From assembly GCF_032854445.1 (NCBI RefSeq), contig NC_088307.1, positions 8,756,017-8,804,000 on the forward strand: DNA of 47,984 nt, in the 5' to 3' direction. Position 1 is the first letter of the stretch, and every line of letters starts with the position of its first letter. Made by a program: the position numbers and the translations under genes. Shown piece after piece: positions 39,501 through 47,984 of this stretch. The notes under the pieces were generated by a model, which saw nothing but the letters and a program-made list of their open reading frames with translations, was not told the DNA's origin and ran no database searches. Source of the DNA: Liolophura sinensis (taxonomy: Eukaryota > Mollusca > Polyplacophora > Chitonida > Chitonidae).

Positions 39501-40125
39501 AAACATGACAAAAAGAGAAAGGTGCATCTTTTAACTTTTGAGTAGGATAGGCTACTTTTCAATTGTATTTTTGTGTGTGTATTGTTTTCATTTGGACGAG
39601 AAAGCTATCAGGTAAAGTTCCAAAGACTTCCTCAACGGGGACTTACGTCACATCTTCCTTCACCTTTCTGGAATTTCGGTCTGTTTCGACGTTTTGAATT
39701 AGCCAATGACCAGGAGCACTGAAACAAAAAACGAACAAACTCATGTTTCATACATTTATTACCGTTTTTACATTTATAGGCGGTGAAAACGGCAGTGTTT
39801 CGCCAGACAATTGATCATAATATGTATTTCAGCCGAGATTCGATTGCAAGATTTAATTCGTGAGGTACATCAGCATCAGTCAATGAGTCCATAAGTCAAA
39901 AATGAACATAAATACATGTATGTATCATTACACATCAGTTATTCTATGTCCGGCTTCCTCCTACCATAATATTCTTGAGTATGGTGTGAAACACAAAGTA
40001 AATAAATAAATAAATAAATATCACTTATGCATTGGTTCGGGTATCACTTAACTTGTAAAAATGTTGAAACTCACGGCAATCAGTAGACAGATGATCAGCA
40101 GTCTTCTGGACGACATTGATAACAT
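33584..40125 (-). CDS. Gene C: third paralogue, mosaic of A-type and B-type segments (6 coding exons)
   Basis: Coding exons on the minus strand: 40125-40075, 39718-39647, 38590-38512, 36900-36742, 34720-34549, 33674-33584, giving 207 residues. All splice sites are consensus and the frame is open. The signal peptide matches gene A. Exon 4 is close to gene A but carries YYTNNTWFFYQTIAV, sharing Y and TI with gene B. Exon 5 is the A-type version (YNWW, EFNG, SRSTGFG). Exon 6 is B-type (REGGVLKAAAQTLNF) but one codon shorter, ending RPRPAE. The junction between A-like and B-like DNA is visible in intron 5 near 34,265. The usual AATAAA downstream is AGTAAA here. Intron 2 contains a duplicated block of about 280 bp. 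The reading frame looks functional; the fold assignment is as for gene A and is inference. Confidence 0.8.
33760..33991 (-). mobile_element. SINE, family I, intron 5 of gene C
   Basis: Same insertion as at 22,277 in gene B. Confidence 0.85.
34022..34265 (+). mobile_element. SINE, family II, cut short at the mosaic junction
   Basis: Same insertion as at 22,549 in gene B, but it stops after attaaagggccgca and has no (ACTC)n tail. A-type DNA follows directly. Confidence 0.8.
34845..34935 (+). mobile_element. SINE, family I, 3' fragment in intron 4 of gene C
   Basis: Same insertion as at 11,288 and 23,345. Confidence 0.8.
34936..35429. other. Part of intron 4 of gene C, no feature recognised
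   Basis: Single-copy intron DNA between the SINE fragment and the minisatellite. A 96-codon minus-strand frame (35089-35379) has no splice support. Confidence 0.4.
35430..36655. repeat. 29-bp minisatellite in intron 4 of gene C (about 36-40 copies)
   Basis: Same 29-bp unit. It contains an internal duplication: the run at about 35,960-36,235 recurs at about 36,260-36,535 with the same order of variants. The first 150 bp are degenerate. The 433-codon minus-strand frame is a repeat artefact. Confidence 0.9.
37265..38030. repeat. 22-bp and 43-bp tandem repeats in intron 3 of gene C
   Basis: 37265-37525 holds acagaagtacaatatac-type units, including a larger repeat of about 100 bp. 37720-38030 holds the 43-bp units. 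About 190 bp of unique DNA, also found at about 13,670-13,860 in gene A, separates them. Confidence 0.75.
38075..38405 (-). mobile_element. SINE, family III, intron 3 of gene C
   Basis: Same insertion as in genes A and B; a 13-bp deletion removes part of the B box. Confidence 0.75.
38745..39312. repeat. Duplicated 280-bp block in intron 2 of gene C
   Basis: Two copies run from tctcacgataggcgtaactt to ggaaaccggaaacgccgatg. The first matches gene A over most of its length. The second starts with gatcggtcttttctcacg and catggcc...tgaacgtcattcg, as in gene B, then turns A-like. The joint is near 39,027. Confidence 0.75.
39955..40020 (+). mobile_element. SINE, family I, 3' fragment in intron 1 of gene C
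   Basis: Copy of 15,655-15,728. Confidence 0.7.
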
Positions 40126-40164
40126 GGAGTGAGTCAAACTGTGTTTCGAGAATCAGTTCACACT

Positions 40165-40209
40165 GTACTTGCCTGCAGTACAAGTACCCAGCTTGATGGA
40201 CGTTAAATA
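40165..40209 (-). promoter_or_regulatory. Candidate core promoter of gene C
   Basis: TATTTAA (40209-40203) and the GTACTTG/CAAGTAC inverted repeat, 78 bp before the ATG as in A and B. Confidence 0.35.
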
Positions 40210-40757
40210 GGGGTCCTTTTTGTAGGCTCTGCTCAACCGGATATCGCACTCGATCACGCTGTCTTCAAACCAAACATTTCCAAGTAAGGCTGGCATGACA
40301 CACGTAGCAACAGCTGGTGATTTTTTTTCCAGATAATATCATCTCATTATTACCTGAAATGATCGCTTAAGAGTTTGAGTCAAGGGTTCTGGTATATCTG
40401 ATTTAGATTTACATATACATTAAACTATTTGTTAATAGGCGTATCCTAGGGTGGCCATGTGTCAAGCGAGAAAGATGGAGGTTAAAATTATCATCTCATC
40501 GAATTAATTACATCGTGTTGCGTAAGGGCGTGTAAGGTGTGGTTACTTGGGCTGATGGAGCTGGGAGGTGGGGGAAGGGGCATAGAGAGAGAGAGAGGTG
40601 GGGCGAGCCATCTCAAAACACTTTTACTATCTACTAGTGATGGTCAATAGAGATTCGTCCTCGTCTCTATACATGGGGCATTAGTTTAAAAAGTTGTCTC
40701 AAAAGCTGGACTCCAAGAGCATCTCACCAAGTCCAGCTAATGCTAGTTTCCCCTCCA

Positions 40758-40906
40758 GACTTACTTGGGAAGGTCTTCAAGCAACCTGCGGATGGTCGAG
40801 GGTTTCCCTCGGGTCTCTGTCCGGATTCCTCTCACCATAATATTGGTCGCCGTCGTATGCGAAATATTCTTGAAAAGGGTGTAAATCAAACAACCAATCA
40901 AACAAA
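40758..40906 (+). mobile_element. SINE, family I, upstream of gene C
   Basis: Copy of 16,467-16,615. Confidence 0.75.
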
Positions 40907-41029
40907 TGTGTATCAAAGCATGTCTCATATGCTGTACAGTCATGTGCACCATATGGACGGTACGGGGTAAAACATCAATCACAGCTGGATACCCTACAAA
41001 CACTGTTTTCAAGACAAAGCACTTTTCAC

Positions 41030-42155
41030 GACAAGTATTGTGGAGAAGTGGAAAAGTGGAAAATCTCGGGTACCACATATATGAGTAGATGGTTACCTAC
41101 TCGTATAGATTTTCCAGACAAGTACTGCGGAGAAGTGGGAAAAGTGGGAAATCTCGGGTACCACAGATATGAGTAGACGGTAACCTTCTTGTATGCACTC
41201 ATGTTTACAGCAAGTATTGTGGAGAAGTGGGGAAAGGTGGGAAATCTCGGGTACCACAGATATTAGTAGATGGTTACCTACTCGTATAGACTTTCCAGAC
41301 ATGTACTGCGAAGAAGTGGGAAAAGTGGGAAATCTCCGGTACCACAGATATGAGTAGACGGTTACCCTCTTGTATGCACTCATGTTTAAAGCAAGTATTG
41401 TGGAGAAGTGGGAAAAGGTGGGAAATGTCGGTTATCACAGATATGAGTAGATGATTACCTTCTCGTATAGACTGTTTTAAAGACAAGTATTGCGGAGAAG
41501 TGAGAAAAGTAGGAAATCTCGGGTACCACAGATATTAGTAGACGGTTACCTTCTTGTACTCACTCATTTTTAAGGCAAGTATTGTAGAGAAGTTGGACAA
41601 GTGGGAAATGCCGGTTACTACAGATATGAGAAAATGGTTACCATTGTTACACAGTTTTCCAGACAAAATGATATTGATGTAAATTACATTACTTACAAAA
41701 ATATAATAATATAAGTAGATGATTACCTTCTCGTATAGACTGTTTTCTAGAAAAGTATTGCGGAGAGGTGGGAAAAGTGGAAAATCTCGGATACCACAAA
41801 TATAAGTAGATGGTTACCTTTTCGTGTAGACTGTTTTTCAGACAAATATTGTGGAGAGGTGGGAAAGGTGGGAAATCTCGGGTACCACAAATATAAGTAG
41901 ATGGTTACCTTCTCGTATAGACAGTTTTCACGACAAGAATTGCGGTGAAGAGGGAAAAGTGGGAAATCTCGGGTACCACAGATATGAGTAGACGGTTACC
42001 TTCTTGTACGCGCTCATTTTTAAGCCACGTATTGTAGAGAAGTTGGAAAAGTGCAAAATGTCGGTTACTACAGATATGAGAAAATGGTTACCATTGTTAC
42101 ACGTTTTTCCAGAAAAAAAATGATATTGATGTAAATTACATTTATATAATAATAA
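41030..42155. repeat. 87-92-bp tandem repeat upstream of gene C (about 11 units)
   Basis: Almost base-for-base the copy at 16740-17860, shifted by 24,291 bp. Confidence 0.8.
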
Positions 42156-43140
42156 TAATATAATTACAATAAATTACATTATTGTGGATCATTGGTAAAA
42201 ACATCACAGCCTCGTTCTGTCCAACCTATTCCAGCGAAAGTTTGGCAGTTGGTCTATAAAACTTTCCAAAATACATTTCCCTCTACAATGAGTTTTGGAG
42301 AGGAAGGAATTGAAAATGTACAGATCACTAAACATCCAACGCAAAGGCGAGACGAAAATTTTCAATAAAGTTTAATGAGTTACCTTCGAACTAAGAGGAC
42401 AACGCCGACAACTCATGAAAGAGAAGCATAGGCTAAATGAAACTGATATTAGTTAAAACACAGATACGTTGTTATCAAAGTTTAAATTTGTTTAAATACC
42501 TTTAAATCTCGTTGAGTCAGCCCAGTGATTTCATTTAATCACAGAGAATGAATACTTGCTGGGAATAATCTGCGAGACTTCAAAGGCGACTTTTGAAGTC
42601 GAGATAAAGATGTATCCTTGGGACTGTGCGCACCCTAAATCAAATTTCATTAAATTCTTTCATCTCTTTGATGAGTTTTAAGCGTAGATAATGTAATAGA
42701 TTTTTCTCCGCTGCATATATTTTCCACGAACTGTAATAAAACTTTTCGTGTGGCCATTGCGTTGGATGCTTAGCAATCTGTGCATTTTGAATTCCGCCCA
42801 CTTTGAAAGTATGTGGTGCAGAAAATTTATTCCATCACAATAATTTGTTTTACCTTGTTTAGATATATTGAACAGCGAATGAAATGCAAATCTGACTTTT
42901 GGTGACTTTTCAAGATGAAGTCAAACTGTCGATCAAAGGCTGATTCACCCTTTGTCACACAAATTTCTGTATCGGGTATGCCCGTGCCCACTGTTGTAAA
43001 CAATACGTATCATTTTGTGCTATGATGTTTGAGTGACGTAATATATGCATGTGTGTGGAGGGCGACAGCCACATGGTAAACTCAGTCCTCTACACTAAGC
43101 TTCAATTGCATCATTTCCCGGCCTGATAATGGAGCGAGTA
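42156..43140. other. Conserved spacer, no gene seen
   Basis: Copy of 17,861-18,850 at offset 24,291. Confidence 0.4.
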
Positions 43141-43142
43141 CA

Positions 43143-43401
43143 TTTTATTTATTTATTTGACTGGTATTTTAAATCGTACTGAATAATATTTCACTTATAC
43201 GACGGCGGTCAGCATTATGGTGGGTGGAAACCGGGCAGAGCTCGGGGGAAACCCAAGACCATCCGCAGGTTACTGACGGACGTTCCCACGTACGGCCGGA
43301 GAGGAAGCCAGCATGAGCTGGACTTGAACTCACAGCGACCGCATTGGTGAGAGACTCCTGGTTCATTACGCTGCGCTGGCGCGCTGAGCCACGGAGGCCC
43401 C
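43143..43401 (-). mobile_element. SINE, family I
   Basis: Copy of 18,852-19,110. Confidence 0.85.
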
Positions 43402-43521
43402 GAGCGAATACATAGAAAGAGAAATAACTACAGGCCTACCAGGCATTTCTGAGAATTGTTTTTCTTCTCTTTCTGGTATGGGAAAATCGGTATGGACATT
43501 CAATGCATACCAATATTGAGA

Positions 43522-43888
43522 CCGGCCACGATAGCACAATTGGTAGAGCGTCGGCTTCGGGAGCGGTAGACCCAGGGACAATCCTGGGTCGAGTCACACC
43601 TAAGACCTTAAAAGAGGCAGTTGTAACTTCCTCGCTCAGCGTTCAGCATGAAGGGGATATTGCAACGACTGGTTGACCCGTAGCACAATGGCTTGGGCGG
43701 TGCAAGACTTACTTGCCTTCGGTAAGGCGTCTTAGTGAAGCAGCACTAGAAAAACAGAGGTGGAAATCCGAGTTAATTTCATGCACTCTAAGGATTCCTT
43801 TGTCGTCATATGACTGAAAACTTGATAACTACCTGTGCCACGCTAAACTCCAAGAACTCACTCACTCACTCACTCACTCACTTACTCG
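43522..43888 (+). mobile_element. SINE, family II, full length
   Basis: Copy of 19,230-19,597, with the same flanking target duplication. Confidence 0.85.
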
Positions 43889-44148
43889 CCAACATGGAGA
43901 ATAAGCTTATTCCGCGGTGCAGGCTAATTTTGTGGCATTGGAATGCAAGTGGCGAAGAAATCTGATGTTAGATGCAGTTGACACACCCATCTGATCTGAA
44001 TCAGAATAAAATTTGGAGCAGTCGCGGCTGAACCGTTGAAATCTTTTCATCGCTGGGCCACACCAGATGTGAGTTCAATCCCGGCCTTAGACAGTAAGTT
44101 TGTAGATTATTTTCTCTCATGTACGCATGCTCGTAGTGCCGACGACAC

Positions 44149-44406
44149 TTATCTGTATGTATGTGTGCTTGGGGTTTTACTTCTTACTTAACAAACAACG
44201 AGAAGTCATTAGCTCTGAGTGTAGGCCTACATATATTGTGTCTTCTTAAGACAGTTCTAGTCCTTGCCGTCAAAGTGCTGCCACTACTGAAGTATCACGC
44301 CGAAGACACCAGACATGACATCCCACCCAGCCACATTATACTGACACCCGGCCAAGCAGCCATGTTTCTTTGCTGTAAAGCAGAGCATAGGTCGAGCAAG
44401 CAACTG
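44149..44406 (-). mobile_element. SINE, family III, head missing
   Basis: Copy of 19,858-20,115. Confidence 0.75.
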
Positions 44407-44624
44407 GGTGCAGTTCGACGCAGCGTAGCGGAGGTCATAAAAGTTAGTCGGATGTTCGCGTTAGGTGGTAGGCGATTCAAAGAGACCAGGCCAATTTTTC
44501 AAACTTTAACATTCAAATATCTCTTATCTTTTGAAATATACAATAACCAATTGTTGAAAAAAATATATCTCTTTTGATCCTCTTTTCCCCTAACACCAAA
44601 GTTGACAACATCTATCTCCAGGGG

Positions 44625-44740
44625 GCACTGCAATCGAATCGCCTGTATATTGTGTAAATTTGGTTGCTCTAGACCAATCAGTATTGTGTGTGTGTGGGAG
44701 GAGATTCGACGTCGATTCGACGGCGATTCGATTGCAGTGC
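44625..44740. mobile_element. Small inverted-repeat element, unit C-D spacer
   Basis: Copy of 20,334-20,449 with both 19-bp arms intact. Confidence 0.6.
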
Positions 44741-45767
44741 TCCTTGGAGTTTCTGATCTTCGAAGCGATTATGTCGAAATGTTTAACGATAGTGAGCAAA
44801 TGGCGGCGCCTGATCAGATTCAGCTCGGTGCGCGTAGTTTGACTACGACTGGCTGCAACTGTAAGCAGATACTTAGCAACGTAACTGTCATGTGACCTGT
44901 TCATGATGGCGAGATTCTTGTACTTGGTGCGTTGATGTAACTGATATAGCGTCTAATATACCTTTAAGTTAAGTGCCTTTTCTTTCGAAAGTTTAGGTCT
45001 CTTGTGCAATTTTCTTGTCATTTTATTCCAACAGTTCTCTTATATACCCCAATTTAGTGACAGACAAGACAAATGTAATACAATTACAGTCCTTTCTCTG
45101 GTTACACTCCCCGTGTAAATGATTTGCTTTGTCTGTGCGATGCGAGAGGTGTTGTACAAGCACGGGCTAAGCCACAGGCTATCGATGAACTTATTTGTCG
45201 CAAGCACGCCTAGATTGACAGAGTTGGGTACAACGTATACGTATAGGTTCATATTAGGGTTTTTGAAGTCACTGTTCAAACTTAAAATGCAGCTTTTTCG
45301 GTAAAATTTCTGCTTTTCTTGGAAAATGTTCTAAAATTTCGAACTGGACATGATCACAATAGAAGTTGAAAGCTTTTCAGATAAAGATTTCATATTTGAT
45401 ACGCAGGCTCAGATTAATGTGAACTTAGATTCTATTTAAATTACCACTGGTTTGATTAAATTTCTGGTTTGCACGGAAACTGACTATAAGTAGGAAGTTT
45501 CAGCGACGTTATAAATCGCCATGTTCAACTCCATTAAATTTGTCCCATTGTCCATACATGGAGCTGAACGTCTTTTTAGTGAGTATTTGGGGCAAGTTCT
45601 TGTACAGACTCAACCTGAGTATCAGCACGTGTTACCTCACCGGAATGTCATGTCAAAAACACCAAACCTGACACCCTGTAGCTTTATAGACATGTCTAGA
45701 CTCGGATTTGTTCCGCATGTCAGGGAGATGTAGACTTTTTAATGTTGAGGCCACACCAGTGTCATTT
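44741..45767. other. Spacer, no gene supported
   Basis: Copy of 20,450-21,476. Confidence 0.4.
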
Positions 45768-46186
45768 AAGGTAAGATCACTTACTGGTTACAGCGCCCGC
45801 CACGAAGTCGGGCGACCTGGGATCAAAACCGGGTCTGGTCATACCATCTTTATTTTATCAAGCGACAGCGTGTTATCGGTGTCGCTGGCAGGAAGAAGGG
45901 TCATACCAAAGACTTTTAGAATGGTACTCATTGCTGCCTCGTTTTTGTCTTAGCGCTGAGACGTTTGAGTAAGGAAGCAGGACTGGTTGGGCCGGTGTCA
46001 GTGTAATGTGAATGAGTGGGCTGTCATGTCTTCGGCATGAGACTTCAGTGACGGCATCACTTTAAGGGCATGGCCTGACCCTTCTTCAAGAAGGCAATAT
46101 ATGTACACACACCTAATGGCTCCTCGTCGTTATATTACTGAAAGATTGTTAAGTGCGATATAAAAAACACACGTACATACATGGTA
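45768..46186 (+). mobile_element. SINE, family III, full length
   Basis: Copy of 21,477-21,895. Confidence 0.8.
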
Positions 46187-46372
46187 AGACACAGCGTGCT
46201 GCCTTCCATATGCACCAGTGTTGGTATCTTCTCTATTTTATGGCATACGTACAGAATTCCATGCGGAAATGCTGGTTTTTATGGCCGTATTCTATGTTTG
46301 ATGAAGTGGACATAAACAGAAGTGGACATAAAATCAACCAGTTCGAATGAAGATCTCATTAGAATCAGTAGT

Positions 46373-46378
46373 TTTATT
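46373..46378 (-). promoter_or_regulatory. Poly(A) signal AATAAA of gene D
   Basis: AATAAA on the minus strand about 30 nt after the gene D stop codon, in the same context as gene B. Confidence 0.7.
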
Positions 46379-46408
46379 GACAGCAAACAATCATGGCGGC
46401 TGTTACAT

Positions 46409-47984
46409 CTATTCTGGTGGAGGCCTGGGCCTCGGGACGAAATTCAAAGTTTGGGCGGCGGCCTTCAGGACACCTCCTTCTCTTCTCCAAAGGACCAACT
46501 CACTGCAAAAAAGTAGAGTAGGTGTAATTAGAATGGTGCCTGCATGTTCACATTTATTTGTTTATTTGCCTATACATTTGATTTATTTATTATACTTTAT
46601 TTGATTGGTGATTTACGCCGTACTCAAGGATAGTTCACTTACATGATGGCGGCCAGAATAATCGTGAGGAATCCCACGACCATCCGCACGTTGCTTTCAG
46701 ATCTTCCTACTTACGGCCCGACAGGATGAACTGGACTTGAACTCACAGCAATCGCATTGGTGAAAGGCCTCTGGGTCGTCGTGCGGCACTGGCATGCTAA
46801 GCCACTCGGCTACAGAGACCCCCTTATAAATTTGAGCAGCGCTTTTCAATCGCCAGGTACCAGCTCAGTTGGCAGAGCGTCCGCTTCGGGGGCAGTAGAT
46901 TCAGGGTCAATCCTGGGTCGGGTCACACCTAACAACTCTAAAGAGGAAGTTGTACTTCCTGGTTTTGCGTTCAGCATTAAGAGGAAGTGCAAAGTCTGGT
47001 CGACCCGTATCAGTATAATGGCTGGGAAGACGCGGCTTACTTTTCTTCGGTAAGTCGTCTCAGTGAAGCAGCACTAGATTAAAGGGCCGCAGAAAATCCC
47101 TCCTGCAATAATGTGGTACATTACATGCACTCTGACTCCTTCTCATCGGATGACTGAAATATTGTTAAGTACGACGTTAAAGTCCAAGCACTCACTCACT
47201 CACTAGAACATCGAGATATCAAACTTCGTACCTATATAATCCTAGACCACGTGTCTTCCATCAATGCATTATACAGTCCGAATAAACTAAGCTGGACATA
47301 GAATTTTCATACATCCAGCTCGCTCAGACTTTGGAATATCAATTGAAATTAACATTATATAAGGCATGAACTTACTATGCAGCTCCGAATCCGGTGTTAA
47401 AGCTGGTGGTCTCAATCAGATTGAGACCTATGACAAGATCCTCGCTTAAGTAGAGGATGTCTTCAACAGTCAGTATAGAGGGAGAACCGGAGATTTCACC
47501 GAGAACAAAAGAGTTGAAGATGGAGACAGTGCTTTTCACCCTACTCTCTGTAAAGAAAATCATAAAACTGCATGAATTAAGAAACACTCTGGAGAGTATG
47601 AATAAATCGTCCGGTCGTTGGACTTCCTCTACGATCGAACATGGAAAGATCTTCCAGCAACCTGCGTTTCCTCCCTCCATAATGCTGACCGCCGTCATAT
47701 AAGTGAAATATTCTTGAGAACGGCGAAAAACATCAATCAAATAGATAAAAAAAAATCCATATGTTACGTGTAAGCTTTCTCTCTCCGGGAAAATGTGAAC
47801 ATTGAATATAAGAGACACTCAGGACAATACGAGCAAATTATCAATTCGTTAAAAACTCTGTAAGGAACCTAGAACATTAAAAAAAAGAAACACTCATCAA
47901 ATGAAACACTTATGGATGTGTGACTGGGGAGTGTTCTGGTCTGGATGTGTGACTGGGAAGTGTTGTGGTCTGGATGTGTGACTG
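46409..47984 (-). CDS. Gene D: fourth paralogue, 3' part only (exons 5 and 6; continues past the window)
   Basis: Two coding exons lie inside the window on the minus strand: exon 5 at 47547-47376 and exon 6 at 46502-46409. The 5' exons lie beyond position 47,984. Exon 5 is B-type (VSIFNSFVLGEISGSP, ETTSFNTGFG) and exon 6 ends RPRPPPE, as in gene B. The surroundings match gene B at an offset of about 24,291 bp. In exon 6 the codons for V-L before the Trp differ from gene B at two positions without changing the protein, which fits selection to keep the sequence. The window ends inside intron 4, about 70 bp into the 29-bp minisatellite. Confidence 0.75.
46580..46820 (-). mobile_element. SINE, family I, intron 5 of gene D
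   Basis: Copy of 22,277-22,517. Confidence 0.85.
46852..47205 (+). mobile_element. SINE, family II, full length, intron 5 of gene D
   Basis: Copy of 22,549-22,902. Confidence 0.85.
47649..47757 (+). mobile_element. SINE, family I, 3' fragment in intron 4 of gene D
   Basis: Copy of 23,345-23,452. Confidence 0.8.
47911..47984. repeat. 29-bp minisatellite in intron 4 of gene D (start only)
   Basis: The first two to three units before the window edge, matching the start of the gene B block, including the unusual ttctggtctgg variant. Confidence 0.85.

Larger units (their letters stand above)
39200..47984. repeat. Higher-order tandem duplication, copy 2 (runs to window edge)
   Basis: Second copy of 14,920-23,680. 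The right end is not reached. The left limit is where the sequence stops matching gene A inside intron 2 of gene C. Confidence 0.85.

Overview
This is eukaryotic DNA, most likely from a mollusc. Spliced genes with consensus GT-AG introns and AATAAA poly(A) signals sit among tRNA-derived SINEs, minisatellites and microsatellites. One SINE ends in a core of the type ttcttgagtacggcgtaaaa followed by (AAAT)n, which I associate with mollusc genomes. The species cannot be read from the sequence.

Layout. Positions 1 to about 9.8 kb hold no gene I can support: SINE copies, a 65-bp tandem repeat, a GATT-rich stretch, ATCT/ATTC microsatellites and an inverted-repeat element. From about 9.9 kb to the right edge the window is a tandem array of paralogous genes, all on the minus strand, spaced about 11.7-12.8 kb apart. 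Gene A spans 9932-15834, gene B 22118-28155, gene C 33584-40125, and gene D starts at 46409 and runs off the window.

Each complete gene has six coding exons with the same phases (0, 0, 1, 1, 2). They encode a secreted protein of 207-208 residues: a signal peptide, a basic tract, a Cys-rich N-terminal part containing CxC, and a mostly Cys-free region. The order of motifs (CxC, CN, VIAR, FRGP, LVIG, W) resembles the NTR (netrin/TIMP-like) fold, which I offer as a hypothesis. None of the complete copies has a stop or frameshift.

Each gene carries a 29-bp minisatellite in intron 4 and a 43-bp repeat in intron 3. A conserved TATA-like box lies 78 bp before the ATG, and a block of 87-92-bp repeats lies about 0.9-2 kb upstream. 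The 29-bp repeats make long open frames in several frames that are not genes.

The array has a two-unit higher-order structure. About 8.8 kb from 14.92 to 23.7 kb recurs almost unchanged at 39.2-47.98 kb, offset by 24,291 bp. Gene C is a mosaic: exons 4 and 5 are A-type, exon 6 is B-type, with a visible junction near 34,265. A second A-like/B-like junction lies near 39,030. The system worth attention is this young, recombining cluster of secreted proteins whose paralogues differ mainly in two short segments.
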